DNA of 64,000 nt, taken from an uncultured Alphaproteobacteria bacterium. Lineage in GTDB: Bacteria > Pseudomonadota > Alphaproteobacteria > Rs-D84. Each line of letters starts with the position of its first letter. Position 1 is the first letter of the stretch. Both the position numbers and the translations under genes were made by a program. This document shows, one piece after another, positions 52,859 to 61,975 of the stretch. The notes beneath the pieces are model-generated. The model made no database searches, was not told where the DNA came from, and saw only the letters and a program-made list of their open reading frames with translations. The stretch is taken from assembly GCA_905234185.1 (NCBI GenBank), contig CAJOGC010000004.1, forward strand, positions 1 through 64,000, written 5' to 3'.

Positions 52859-54433
52859 TTATTCTACCCGCAAAGACCCCGCAGGATTTTGTATGATGTA
52901 ATAAACTTCGCGTTTCCCATTCATTTTTTCTGGATTACTTATTGCTGGTTGGACCACATAAATATCCAGCCCCTTGCACAGCGGATCGGAATCGTTTGCT
53001 CTTTGGACATCTTCGGTAAATTCTTCGGCAAAACGCAACGCTTCATTCAGGGCGGCGTTTTCAGCGGATTCCCCGTTTTCAAGAAACTGTAGCCATGCAC
53101 CATGGGATACTTCGTTCCTGCGATCTTTTATGATGTTTCCATCTTCATCTGTTTCAACCAGATCATCACCGGACAGCAAGCCAAATGCATTAAATTTAAT
53201 GTTATCGGGTAATCTATAAGTCGCGGAACTATAACCAAATGCTTTGGCCAATTCTATCAAGAATTCTGGGGTGCCATTTGATGTGGCGTTTGCTGTACCC
53301 GCACCGGCGGCGGCAACAGTGGCCTGGATCCCGCCACGTTTAATGCGTTGACCCCATGTGACACCATGACCATAAACCTTGGCCGCGTTTTTAGGATTTA
53401 GTGTTGTTATGCCCGGTTTAACCATTTTCCAGGGTTGACCCAGTGCGGTTTTCCATGGCGTTAAAGTTCCGTTAGCAACAATTTTTTCCAATGATGTACC
53501 GATTTTTATTAATTCGCTGGCCCTGGTTCCATCTTTTACCTTTACACCGGCCTCGGCCAATGCTTTGATTGCGTCTGTACGGCTTTTTTGGGCGGCAGCA
53601 CTGGTCCCCTTTTTCGCTGCCTTGGCAGCGGTCGCGGCCTTTTTCAATTTGGCGGCGTTTCTGGTGACCCGTGCGCTTGCAACCGCCTTGGACGCGCCGG
53701 TGACGGCGGCACCCGCGGCTTGGGCTTCGGCACTTATCCCCAATGTCACCAACGCTAATGCAACTTCGCCGGCAAGAGATGCCCAACCCCAATAAACATC
53801 TTCGCCATCATAAACATAAAAATCATTACCCTTCCAAAAACTGTCTTGTTCGCCCATGGTTTGGTGTGTTGCGCGGTTTATTACATCTTTGTCGTGTGCC
53901 ATGTGATTTCCATGTGTACATGCGCGCGCCATGCCCATAAGTTTATTAGAATTTGCCGGGAAAAATTTGTTCTTGTTTTGTTTCATGTATTCCGTTGAAA
54001 TAACAGGAATATCGGCATTGGCATAATTATCCAAGCTGCCCTTTTGTACAACAAGTATACCGTACCAAGGCAATACACTTTCCATTTCGTCGGGTACATT
54101 TGGATCAATTGTTCCAACAAGCGAATCGGTAAAGTTTAATGTTATATCAAATTGGTGATTTTTGGTATTAACAGAAAATTCCGTTCCTGAATAGGCAGGT
54201 AAATCATATTTTACCGATGCACATTCAGAATGATGTTCGATAATTTCATCCATTTCTGGAAGCAATAATAAACGCAGTTCGCGTTCTAATGTCGGGGATG
54301 TAGGATTTATGTTAGCAGATTCCAGTTTCGATGACAGTTGTGACACAAGGTGGTTTTTACAGCCCTCGCCCGTGGCACAAAATCCAGTGCAGATATTAAA
54401 CAAGGAAAAAAAAGCAAAAAGATATTTTTTCAT
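52859..54433 (-). CDS. secreted protein with long Ala-rich central region
   Basis: A 524-residue exported protein (signal YLFAFFSLFNICTGFCA). The N-terminal 200 residues form a mixed domain with a few Cys. The centre (about 215-310) is Ala/Gly/Lys-rich and could make amphipathic or membrane helices (WGWASLAGEVALALVTLGIS, then AKLKKAATAAKAAKKG). The C terminus is polar. The layout, a secreted head followed by a hydrophobic and basic helical stretch, is seen in some toxins, but no domain is recognised. It starts immediately after the stop of the 292-residue gene. Confidence 0.65.
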   Translation of the reverse strand: MKKYLFAFFSLFNICTGFCATGEGCKNHLVSQLSSKLESANINPTSPTLERELRLLLLPEMDEIIEHHSECASVKYDLPAYSGTEFSVNTKNHQFDITLNFTDSLVGTIDPNVPDEMESVLPWYGILVVQKGSLDNYANADIPVISTEYMKQNKNKFFPANSNKLMGMARACTHGNHMAHDKDVINRATHQTMGEQDSFWKGNDFYVYDGEDVYWGWASLAGEVALALVTLGISAEAQAAGAAVTGASKAVASARVTRNAAKLKKAATAAKAAKKGTSAAAQKSRTDAIKALAEAGVKVKDGTRASELIKIGTSLEKIVANGTLTPWKTALGQPWKMVKPGITTLNPKNAAKVYGHGVTWGQRIKRGGIQATVAAAGAGTANATSNGTPEFLIELAKAFGYSSATYRLPDNIKFNAFGLLSGDDLVETDEDGNIIKDRRNEVSHGAWLQFLENGESAENAALNEALRFAEEFTEDVQRANDSDPLCKGLDIYVVQPAISNPEKMNGKREVYYIIQNPAGSLRVE

Positions 54434-55312
54434 TTATTTGATTTTGTAAATCAATGTCAGTTTCGTGACATCGGGTCGACTGGTATCTATGCGGATATCC
54501 GATTGGTTGCCTTGATATGTCCCGGCTTCATTCCTTCTTGTTATGGCATCTTTTTCTTTTTCAATCTCGAACGGTGCGGCATATGGCGATGCGTCCTTGA
54601 ACGGTTCGTATCCAGCGGTTTGTAATTCCATACTGTCGGAAAATGACAAGTCGCCGGCCGTTGTTGGAAAGTCCGCACGCGCCAGATTAATATAATCCGC
54701 CCCATTCATAGATTGCAGATTTTCTAGTTCGCGACTGCGTTCTTTCTTTTCGCGTTCCCATTCCTCGTTATTCCAGGTGCGGTTTTTTATTTCATATGGG
54801 TTTTCAATCTGAAAATTCGTTTCGTTAAATGTCGGATTTGCAACCGTTCCGGTCGGAAATGCAGTGTAAGCATTCGATGGACCCGCATTGGAGTATTTAG
54901 AAACATAATCGTTAAATTCAGAATCAATAAAACCGGCACACGATGTTGCATAATTGTGTCCCGGCAAACGCGCCAATTGCAACATCATTACGGGCCGAAT
55001 ATCAGAAATACGCATACTGACACAATTATCATTTTCCACACAGTATGCCGCGATAAGCGTTCCAACCGTTCGCTGACAGTCGGCGGTATTCAGATCGGCA
55101 CCTTGGGCATAAATTGGTTGGGGCATACGTTGATTATACGGACCGTTCGGATTCCAAAATGGATTGGAAGAATAGTTCTGAACATTCTGGATAAGACCAT
55201 ATTGCGATATCGGTTGTATCGATGTTCCGCCAGAAGCAATTGATGCCGCGTGCGCCGGCAAAGCCGATGTGACCGTGCATAAAACACAAAATATACCGAT
55301 TTTGATTCTCAT
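54434..55312 (-). CDS. secreted protein of unknown function
   Basis: A 292-residue exported protein (signal IGIFCVLCTVTSALPAHA). It has four Cys in the segment DCQRTVGTLIAAYCVENDNC and ATSCAGF, then a charged middle. AGGGACAG precedes the ATG at 55312; the longer frame to 55357 overlaps the prepilin peptidase gene and is not used. It is bounded by the prepilin peptidase upstream and the 524-residue gene downstream, with no gap. Confidence 0.65.
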   Translation of the reverse strand: MRIKIGIFCVLCTVTSALPAHAASIASGGTSIQPISQYGLIQNVQNYSSNPFWNPNGPYNQRMPQPIYAQGADLNTADCQRTVGTLIAAYCVENDNCVSMRISDIRPVMMLQLARLPGHNYATSCAGFIDSEFNDYVSKYSNAGPSNAYTAFPTGTVANPTFNETNFQIENPYEIKNRTWNNEEWEREKKERSRELENLQSMNGADYINLARADFPTTAGDLSFSDSMELQTAGYEPFKDASPYAAPFEIEKEKDAITRRNEAGTYQGNQSDIRIDTSRPDVTKLTLIYKIK

Positions 55313-55334
55313 CTTCTGTCCCTTGTTCTCTTGA

Positions 55335-55808
55335 TTATAACAAAAATATCTCTGCAATTAAAGCCAAAATTGCACCGGCAATAAAGAATGGTGCAAATGG
55401 AATAAACTGTTGATGACGTGCGCGGGCCCAGATACCACCAAATAAGCATGACAAAACTAGTGCAATCGCAAGTCCCGTCGGCCCCATCCATAATCCGCCC
55501 GTTGCCAGCAATTTTATATCCCCCATACCAATCGGGGTGTCTGCATCTGGGTTATGGCGTCTGCGAACATAGTCAAAGATGTAGCCCACCCCGGCCCCCA
55601 ATGCATAGCCCGCAAACGCACCAATCGCAGATGTGCGTGGACCGCAAACCCATCCGGGAACGATGTTCACAACCAGCAACCCGATTAAAAATAAAGGCAT
55701 AAGGTATGCGTCTGGAATAATCCGCCGCCGGAAATCAGCCACAGAAATAGCAATCGCGCATGCCGTGGCGGCCACAAACAGAACTGATAAAAATAAATAA
55801 AAAATCAT
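55335..55808 (-). CDS. A24-type prepilin peptidase (CpaA-like)
   Basis: A 157-residue membrane aspartic protease. The two catalytic Asp motifs are DFRRRIIPD and GMGDIKLLATGG. The N-terminal methyltransferase domain of PilD is missing, as in CpaA/TadV peptidases. It would process pilin-like leader peptides. It is followed after 22 bp by two secreted-protein genes whose leaders look like standard Sec signals, so their processing by it is not evident. Confidence 0.88.
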   Translation of the reverse strand: MIFYLFLSVLFVAATACAIAISVADFRRRIIPDAYLMPLFLIGLLVVNIVPGWVCGPRTSAIGAFAGYALGAGVGYIFDYVRRRHNPDADTPIGMGDIKLLATGGLWMGPTGLAIALVLSCLFGGIWARARHQQFIPFAPFFIAGAILALIAEIFLL

Positions 55809-55883
55809 ATTTTTCTCCCTTGCGTTTCGATTCGGAACTGTGATAAAATCAACTTATAATAATTATAGCAAGGATTTTATAAA

Positions 55884-56486
55884 ATGAGCAAGGGTTGGGA
55901 TAACGCAACATTGAAAAAATTGAAAGGACTTGTTGGCAAGGGATTGTCGACATCCGAAATTGGCAAGCGATTGGGACTGTCGAAAAATGCGGTTGTTGGC
56001 AAGTTGAACCGATTGGGCTGGAATTCCCGGGCGGGGGTGGTTGATGATAATACTGCCAAAACGACCAATAAAACCGCGACCACAAAAAAGACGGTGGCCA
56101 AGGGTGTTGCAAAAAAAACGGTGGCAAAATCGTCGGTCGTTAAAAATAAGGCAAAGGTGCCGGCCAAGAAATCTGGGGTCGCGGCCACAAAAGCGGACAA
56201 GAAAACCGCGCAAGAAACTGTAAAAAAGACGGTGGCAAAACAATCTGATAAACCAAAGGAAACAAAAAGTACAAAGACATCGTCCAAAAATTTGGCCATG
56301 CATCAGCGTATTATTCAACACTCGCTGGAAATGGCTAACCTTAAACCGAATCAATGTCGTTGGCCGATTGGCGATCCGGATTCTGAAAATTTTCATTTCT
56401 GTGGCAAGCAGGTTTTTACCGGCAAACCATATTGCTATGAACATTGTAGATTGGCGTATCAATTTACACCACCAAAAAAGAAATAA
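55884..56486 (+). CDS. gcrA: GcrA-type cell-cycle regulator
   Basis: A 200-residue GcrA-family protein. The N-terminal DNA-binding part is GWDNATLKKLKGLVGKGLST then IGKRLGLSKNAVVGKLNRLGW. The C-terminal sigma-factor-contacting part is QCRWPIGDP then FHFCGKQVFTGKPYCYEHC. In Caulobacter GcrA activates sigma-70 promoters at CcrM-methylated GANTC sites. The central linker is unusually long and Lys/Thr-rich, with repeated KKTVAK. It is limited to alphaproteobacteria, which supports the taxonomy. Confidence 0.93.
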   Translation: MSKGWDNATLKKLKGLVGKGLSTSEIGKRLGLSKNAVVGKLNRLGWNSRAGVVDDNTAKTTNKTATTKKTVAKGVAKKTVAKSSVVKNKAKVPAKKSGVAATKADKKTAQETVKKTVAKQSDKPKETKSTKTSSKNLAMHQRIIQHSLEMANLKPNQCRWPIGDPDSENFHFCGKQVFTGKPYCYEHCRLAYQFTPPKKK

Positions 56487-56530
56487 ACACATGAACCCCA
56501 GGATGCAAAATGCCACGCGAGAGAGAAATA

Positions 56531-58678
56531 ATGTCAAAAAAAATCAAAACAGTTGATTATGATATTAACGACAATTTAATTCGTGCATGGTATAACGGCG
56601 CGGGTGAATTGTTGTTCGTGCTGGATGAAACGCTTAGCGCGAATAAGCCTAATGTTTTGTTGGTAATCGATTCGTTTGATGAACGCAAGTGGGATGATGT
56701 TTTGGCGAATGACTATGGTATAGATTTGGAAACGGTGCGTCCCAAGAAAGATAACAAGTATCAAAAATTGGATATCGAATATGGCGGGCTGGATGTCTAT
56801 GCCGATTTAATCGAAGCATACGAATCGGATGGTGATGTGGATGACGCGTTGGAAAACCTTGAACGGTTCAGAACGATGTCTGTGCGTCGCAGTGCCAAAG
56901 AAAGACTAAGTGCCGCAGAAGAAACAGCAAACAAATCGCGTGAAACAATAGAACGGGCGAATGATGCTATTTCAGAGTTGCGGGCGCGCGTCCGGGAACT
57001 GCGGACGAAATTAGCAGAACAAAAACGCAATGTCGGACGTGAACCGACCAAGGTATCTGCGGCCAAGATTCTTAAAACCGAATCGCAAATTGATGTTATA
57101 ACTGAAAAATTGTCGCGCGCGAAAAAGCGGCTGGAAAGCGCTAAGCGTCGCTTGGCCACCGCCGAAGACGATGCCGAAATTGCACGCGCGATTCTTGCAC
57201 AAAGTGCGGATGTTAAATCAACACGCCATAAATCACATGTTGTTCGTGCGATAAAAAAACAGTCGCCTGTTTTGACTGAGAGTGCGCCGTATGATGAATC
57301 CGGTGCAGAAGATGAAGATTTTTCAACGGATCAATATGACGAAGAATATGAAGAAACCGAAGAATATAACCCGGATACAGAAGAAATGACAGAAAAAGAT
57401 GAAACGGTTAAGCCCTTGTTTGATAAGGATCCTGAAATTTTGGATGATAATATTGCATTCAAACCGATTGATTTTAATGCAAATGCTGCGGAAAGCGTTG
57501 ACACGAAACCCGTGGCGGTGCCACATGTTGAACATGGGGTGGCTCCGGCACCATTGTCGTTTGTGCCACCTGCTCCTGTGGTCGGTGAAACGCAATCTGA
57601 TGTCGATGTTGGTGTCGAACAAAATGGCACCATGTTAGATAATTTGACATCTGTCGAACCGGTGGAAAGCGAACAAATTGATGTCGAAACGACGATTGAA
57701 CCAGCGGTCGTTGTGCCAGATGCCGATATCGCCGGCGATTTAATGCCTGTCGCGGATGTTCCCGTCGCAACAATTGAACAAATTGAACCGATTACACCTG
57801 TGGAGCCGATTACCAATGTTCGTCCTGTATCTCCGATAAGTGGCTATGATTCCGCAGCCAGCAATTCGCGGGTGGATAAAAAACCGACATTAATATATTA
57901 TGTGATGTTAATATTGCTTATCGGATTGTCGATATTTACATTGTGGTTGTATCAGTATAAAAATGGTGGTGTTTTGCCGAATCTTACGACAACAAATACC
58001 ACGCTGGATGTTGTCGTCGACGACGGCGAAAAAACAAATATCCCCAGCCCATTGGTAAAGTCATCTGATACGACAGATGTGTCGGAAAGTGTGGTTGAAC
58101 CGGTGGAATCAGTGACTGAACCGGAACCTGTTGCCGCTGTTATTGCCGAACCAGAAACGGTTGCTGTCGTAGAATCTGAACCGGTTACTGAACCGAAGTC
58201 GGTTGCGATCGTGGAAGCGGCAAATGTTGTTGAAAGCCCGTTTGTAAATGTGCGTACAGTCGCGACATACGAACCAGAAAAGAAAGTGATACCAACCGAA
58301 GAAGAGGTTTTGGCACGCAAGCCTGGATATAATGTTTCACAAAACGAAAAGATGTTTGTCGCGGCGCCCGATTACGACACGGAAACAATTTCCAAGTCGG
58401 AAAGTGTTTTTGATGAAGGTATAGAAGATTTGACCTATTCAATGGATCTTGATGTCCAGCCGGTGTCGGTATCAGTGCCAGAAGTTGTCACATCCGAGGT
58501 CGCGGTCGTGGAACCAGATGCAACGATGGCTATGCCGGAATCTGAGCCGGAACCAGAAAGTTGTGCAGGTGGCGCACCGGCCGATGAATATGGTTGTTGC
58601 CCCGGGGAAGAGTATTCTTATACAGATGATGGTTTTATGTGTTGTACAGATGATGGGTGTTTCCCACCGTTACAGTAA
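56531..58678 (+). CDS. large single-pass protein with coiled coil and Val/Glu repeats
   Basis: A 715-residue protein of unknown function. The N-terminal globular part (1-100) is followed by a coiled coil (about 105-215, RERLSAAEETANKSRETI-like) and an acidic low-complexity region. One membrane helix is near 455-475 (YYVMLILLIGLSIFTLWLY). A Val/Glu/Pro repeat region (EPVESVTEPEPVAAV) ends in a Cys-rich tail (CAGGAPADEYGCCPGEEY, then CCTDDGC). It may span the envelope with the Cys tail outside. GAGAGAAATA precedes the ATG. Confidence 0.7.
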   Translation: MSKKIKTVDYDINDNLIRAWYNGAGELLFVLDETLSANKPNVLLVIDSFDERKWDDVLANDYGIDLETVRPKKDNKYQKLDIEYGGLDVYADLIEAYESDGDVDDALENLERFRTMSVRRSAKERLSAAEETANKSRETIERANDAISELRARVRELRTKLAEQKRNVGREPTKVSAAKILKTESQIDVITEKLSRAKKRLESAKRRLATAEDDAEIARAILAQSADVKSTRHKSHVVRAIKKQSPVLTESAPYDESGAEDEDFSTDQYDEEYEETEEYNPDTEEMTEKDETVKPLFDKDPEILDDNIAFKPIDFNANAAESVDTKPVAVPHVEHGVAPAPLSFVPPAPVVGETQSDVDVGVEQNGTMLDNLTSVEPVESEQIDVETTIEPAVVVPDADIAGDLMPVADVPVATIEQIEPITPVEPITNVRPVSPISGYDSAASNSRVDKKPTLIYYVMLILLIGLSIFTLWLYQYKNGGVLPNLTTTNTTLDVVVDDGEKTNIPSPLVKSSDTTDVSESVVEPVESVTEPEPVAAVIAEPETVAVVESEPVTEPKSVAIVEAANVVESPFVNVRTVATYEPEKKVIPTEEEVLARKPGYNVSQNEKMFVAAPDYDTETISKSESVFDEGIEDLTYSMDLDVQPVSVSVPEVVTSEVAVVEPDATMAMPESEPEPESCAGGAPADEYGCCPGEEYSYTDDGFMCCTDDGCFPPLQ

Positions 58679-58693
58679 TGTTGAACACAATAT

Positions 58694-58719
58694 AAAATCC
58701 GCCATTTGGCGGATTTTTC
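58694..58719. terminator. terminator between the 715-residue gene and acpS
   Basis: The stem AAATCCGCC/GGCGGATTT is followed by TTCTTT. Confidence 0.8.
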
Positions 58720-58734
58720 TTTCGTTTTCCGATT

Positions 58735-59118
58735 TTATTTTTCATCGCGTTCAATTACAACAATCGCGGCGGAAAAGTCGTCTTGGTCGGTAATGGACAA
58801 ATGCACACGTGCCGTTGTTCCGGCCAGCTCTTTTAATGCGGCCTTGGCCCCGCCGGCAATTAATAATTCGGGGCGACCGGCATCATCATGGTCAACAGAA
58901 ACATCAGAAAAAGCAATGTCATCGCCAAATCCGGTGCCAAGTGCTTTCAGGCATGCTTCGCGAGCGGCCCAGAAATTAGCCAAATGTTTTTCAGCATTAG
59001 TGTTATCGTTATCGGCGTATTCTAGTTCTTTTTTTGTAAATATGCGTTGCTTTTTAAATGCGGACCATTCGAGAAAACGGTTGCATTCTACCAAATCAAT
59101 TCCAATACCAACAATCAT
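58735..59118 (-). CDS. acpS: holo-acyl-carrier-protein synthase
   Basis: A 127-residue AcpS, which transfers 4'-phosphopantetheine to acyl carrier protein. The metal-binding Asp lies in GIGIDLVECNRF (Asp8) and the Glu in AAREACLKALG. The length is normal. GGAAGGAAA precedes the ATG at 59118. It supplies active ACP for the lipid A enzyme LpxA and for fatty acid synthesis. Confidence 0.94.
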   Translation of the reverse strand: MIVGIGIDLVECNRFLEWSAFKKQRIFTKKELEYADNDNTNAEKHLANFWAAREACLKALGTGFGDDIAFSDVSVDHDDAGRPELLIAGGAKAALKELAGTTARVHLSITDQDDFSAAIVVIERDEK

Positions 59119-59235
59119 AGTATTTCCTTCCTTGGTTATTGTGTCTATGCGCATACTAGTAATTTTTTTCCGATTCGTGCAAGCAGAAAATTTATTAGTT
59201 GTTAGTGTTGGTGATTAGTGGTTAGTGATGATTAT

Positions 59236-59259
59236 AAAAACCGCCCGTTGGGGCGGTTT
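59236..59259 (-). terminator. terminator of the 37-residue gene
   Basis: The stem AAACCGCCC/GGGCGGTTT lies just past the stop, followed by TTATAA on the minus strand. Confidence 0.65.
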
Positions 59260-59260
59260 C

Positions 59261-59374
59261 TTACTTGTCGCATTTTTCGGGTTTGCCTGGATATTTCTTG
59301 TCATGATCGTGTCCCGCAACCAGGCTTCTGCACTCTTTACAGCGGCAGTTTTTGCCGTGTTCGTTTTTGGTCAT
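59261..59374 (-). CDS. 37-residue Cys/His-rich peptide
   Basis: A small frame behind a near-perfect AAAAAGGAGAAATCT ribosome site. The product is basic and has CRCKEC (Cys10, Cys12, Cys15), HDHDKK and a last Cys at 35. The C-x-C-x2-C plus His pattern suggests metal binding. It ends right at a hairpin terminator, so the unit looks complete. Unknown function. Confidence 0.6.
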   Translation of the reverse strand: MTKNEHGKNCRCKECRSLVAGHDHDKKYPGKPEKCDK

Positions 59375-59472
59375 AGATTTCTCCTTTTTCTGTATTGTTT
59401 TGTTTTTAGTCCGGACATATTTATTTTACACGATCGCCCCACCCCACACAATATGCATAAATGCCCAGGTTT

Positions 59473-59564
59473 CGTCATCCCGCTGAAGAGCGGGATCCAC
59501 TGCGCCGCAGGCATATAATAAAGTCACTGCGTGGCAATGGATGCCGACCTGCGTCGGTATGACG
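59473..59564. repeat. 92-bp palindromic intergenic element
   Basis: The ends CGTCAT and ATGACG are inverted. Inside are two hairpins, CCCGCTGAAGAGCGGG and GCCGACCTGCGTCGGT, joined by a variable middle. This form (GTCATxCC...GGATCCA...ATGACG) is a familiar class of short palindromic repeats in proteobacteria. Confidence 0.7.
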
Positions 59565-59615
59565 ATAAAAAATATTTGTAATTCCATAATCTGTGTTTTA
59601 AGATAATAGGCATGT

Positions 59616-59692
59616 CGGGGCATAGCTCAGCCTGGTAGAGTACTTGCATGGGGTGCAAGGGGTCGCACGTTCGAATCGTGTTGCCCCGACCA
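59616..59692 (+). tRNA. tRNA-Pro(GGG)
   Basis: A 77-nt tRNA with acceptor CGGGGCA/TGCCCCG, anticodon GGG in the loop ATGGGGT and an encoded CCA. With tRNA-Pro(TGG) at 6580 it is the second proline isoacceptor in this window. Confidence 0.95.
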
Positions 59693-59702
59693 TTGATTAA
59701 TT

Positions 59703-60314
59703 ATGAAAAAATGTGTTTTGTATCTTCACGGCAAGGGTGGAACCGCGAACGAAGCGGACTTTTATAGGCGTTTTTTCCCAGGGTGCGATGTTGTTGGACT
59801 GGATTATGATGATACGGCACCATGGAAAAATCGGGACGAGATTTTGTCTGCGTACCAATTTTCGTCAAAACAATATGACGGCATAATCATTGTTGCCAAC
59901 AGTATTGGTGCATATTTCGCCATGAACGCGCTGTCGGGACGTGATATCGAACACGCATATTTTATTTCGCCGGTGCTTGATATGGAACGGCTGATATTGG
60001 ATTTAATGTCTTGGTCGGGTGTCACCGAATCGGAATTGGCGGATAAAAAAGTAATTATGACACCAAATTGGAACGAACCATTGTCGTGGGAATATTTGAC
60101 GTATGTTCGTGAACATCCGATTGTATGGAATGTGCCAACCGACATATTATATGGTGAAAAAGATATACTTATACCATTTGAAACGGTGTCGAAGTTTGTA
60201 CGGTCTAGTGGCGCACGATTAACGGTTATGAAAAATGGTGAACATTGGTTCCATACGGCGGCTGCGGTAAGGTTCCATGATGAGTGGCTTACAAATTGTA
60301 TTAACGAAAAATAA
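59703..60314 (+). CDS. alpha/beta hydrolase (RBBP9/YdeN-like)
   Basis: A 203-residue small serine hydrolase. The N-terminal strand ends LYLHGKGG. The nucleophile is Ser in VANSIGAYFA (N-S-I-G form), the acid is Asp in YGEKDILIPF and the base is His in GEHWFH. It resembles RBBP9/YdeN-type hydrolases, and the substrate is unknown. It starts 10 bp after tRNA-Pro(GGG). Confidence 0.8.
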   Translation: MKKCVLYLHGKGGTANEADFYRRFFPGCDVVGLDYDDTAPWKNRDEILSAYQFSSKQYDGIIIVANSIGAYFAMNALSGRDIEHAYFISPVLDMERLILDLMSWSGVTESELADKKVIMTPNWNEPLSWEYLTYVREHPIVWNVPTDILYGEKDILIPFETVSKFVRSSGARLTVMKNGEHWFHTAAAVRFHDEWLTNCINEK

Positions 60315-60332
60315 AACCAAAGGAGAAGTAAA

Positions 60333-60518
60333 ATGGCGATAGCAACAGCGGTTCAACGTGGTTCATGGGTATATGTGTTTGATGAGGCTGGTCGACAATT
60401 AACGACTATTTCTGGTGATTTGCACGGGTTTACCGGTTCTTCGGTGTCTGTGAAACGCGGAAATTGGATTTATGTCTTTGATGAACATGGTCATCAGCAA
60501 CACTGTTACTCGTGTTAA
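60333..60518 (+). CDS. small tandem-repeat protein
   Basis: A 61-residue protein made of two copies of a strand motif, VQRGSWVYVFDEAGRQL and VKRGNWIYVFDEHGHQQ, joined by SGDLHGFTGSSVS. The motif (R-G-x-W-x-Y-V-F-D-E-x-G) is the type found in small beta-flower-like proteins. The C terminus ends CYSC. AAAGGAGAAG precedes the ATG. Unknown function; it may follow the hydrolase gene in one transcript. Confidence 0.7.
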   Translation: MAIATAVQRGSWVYVFDEAGRQLTTISGDLHGFTGSSVSVKRGNWIYVFDEHGHQQHCYSC

Positions 60519-60535
60519 TGCTTTTATGGAAAATT

Positions 60536-60558
60536 AAACCGCCCACATGGGCGGTTTT
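60536..60558. terminator. terminator after 60333 gene
   Basis: The stem AAACCGCCCA/TGGGCGGTTT is followed by TCTTT. Confidence 0.8.
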
Positions 60559-60586
60559 CTTTGGGAGACACTTTCATTTTTTTATA

Positions 60587-60895
60587 TTACATTGCGTTTG
60601 ATGCCAATATAGCAAACGCAATCAATGCATCACCAAGCAAGACGGCGGTTGTATCATGATGATGGTGATGATGCACCGGTGCCGGTGGCGGTGTCGGACG
60701 CACCTGGGCGACAACAATCGGTTGTGGCCGACGATGTGATGCGGAATGATTTGCGGGTTTGGGTGCATGCTTGTCCACCATTTGTACCCCGTGATGATCA
60801 TTGTGTGGTTTTGGCGCATGATTGAATGCGGGTTTCGCATATGCACCGGTTGAGACTAATGCCGCCACAGCAACAGCCACTATTGTTTTTTTCAT
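60587..60895 (-). CDS. secreted His-rich protein
   Basis: A 102-residue exported protein (signal TIVAVAVAALVSTGAYA). The mature part is rich in His and Pro (NHAPKPHNDHHG, then PPPAPVHHHHHHD) and ends in a hydrophobic segment (VLLGDALIAFAILASN) that may insert in a membrane. The natural six-His run suggests Ni, Zn or Cu binding in the periplasm. AAAGGAGT precedes the ATG. Confidence 0.7.
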   Translation of the reverse strand: MKKTIVAVAVAALVSTGAYAKPAFNHAPKPHNDHHGVQMVDKHAPKPANHSASHRRPQPIVVAQVRPTPPPAPVHHHHHHDTTAVLLGDALIAFAILASNAM

Positions 60896-61090
60896 GTTTT
60901 ACTCCTTTGTCTGTAATCGCATTATTTCATAAATAAAATAATTATGCAATAAAATAATTAAATTATTTAATAAATATTTTTCGCCCTGTTCTTTATATTA
61001 GTTGTCCAAAAATATTTGATTTTTTTGTCTTTGTAATTTAGAATCCGCGGCATGCGAAAATAAAAATGTTTCAACATTGGGGGAATGACT

Positions 61091-61975
61091 ATGTTTGATA
61101 CCGAAAAATTGAAAACATTCTCTTGGGTAAATGTCGGAAACCCAGATCACGAAGATTTCGAACGTTTGCAATCTGACTACAAAATTGATGAAGATACTAT
61201 ATCCGATATTTTGGATCCGGACGAACAACCACGATTCGAAGTCGAAGATGATTACAAGGTTATAATTGTGCGTTTCCCGATTGTGAACCGCGAAATTGAA
61301 ACAACATGGCATACAGAACCGTTGTCGATTATTTATTCGCGTGACAATGTTATTACCGTCTGTCGCAAACGGTGTGATTTGCTGGACAAAATTAAACGCG
61401 ACGAGAAAGCAACCCGTGAAGAATTTATTTTGAATATCATTTATTATATCGCCGAATCGTATTTGCGCAGTTTGAAAGAGTTAAACAAACGGGTTATGCG
61501 CGCTAAAAATGCCTTGTCGCAACGCATACGCAAACCAGAATTGCTGTCGTTATTGGATGTGGAAAACAGTTATACCCTGTACATGGCGGGTATCAAGGGG
61601 AATATTTCTGTTATGGATAAATTGGATAAATTGCGCGGATTTGTTAAAACCGATGAAGCCGAAGAACTGGCGGAAGATGCGCGGATTGAATTAGCCCAGG
61701 CGACCGAAGTTGTGACATCGTACAGCAAGATGCTGAAAGCCATCAAGGAAACATTTGAAAGCGTGATTAATATGGATTCCAACACTTACATTAATCGTTT
61801 GACTATGTGGAACATTATTTTGATTGCGCCAACGATTGTTGTTGGTTATTACGGCATGAATATGAAATTGCCGGGTGCAAATAATGATTGGACCGCGGTT
61901 ATAATACTGATTTTGATATTCGCCCTGTTGATTGGGTATGCCGCGTTGGGTGTTCTGATGCGTCGCCGTCGGTAA
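61091..61975 (+). CDS. corA: CorA-family metal transporter
   Basis: A 294-residue CorA/MIT-family channel for Mg2+ or related divalent ions. A cytoplasmic funnel with long helices leads to two C-terminal membrane helices and the signature YYGMNMKLPG. The last residues are basic (MRRRR). A GGGGGA site lies 6 bp before the ATG at 61091; the ATG at 61085 is too close to it. It is convergent with the following gene. Confidence 0.93.
   Translation: MFDTEKLKTFSWVNVGNPDHEDFERLQSDYKIDEDTISDILDPDEQPRFEVEDDYKVIIVRFPIVNREIETTWHTEPLSIIYSRDNVITVCRKRCDLLDKIKRDEKATREEFILNIIYYIAESYLRSLKELNKRVMRAKNALSQRIRKPELLSLLDVENSYTLYMAGIKGNISVMDKLDKLRGFVKTDEAEELAEDARIELAQATEVVTSYSKMLKAIKETFESVINMDSNTYINRLTMWNIILIAPTIVVGYYGMNMKLPGANNDWTAVIILILIFALLIGYAALGVLMRRRR

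Noticed and set aside
59225-59518. 97-codon plus-strand frame
   Set aside because: It overlaps the better-supported 37-residue gene on the other strand and a palindromic repeat, and has no ribosome site.
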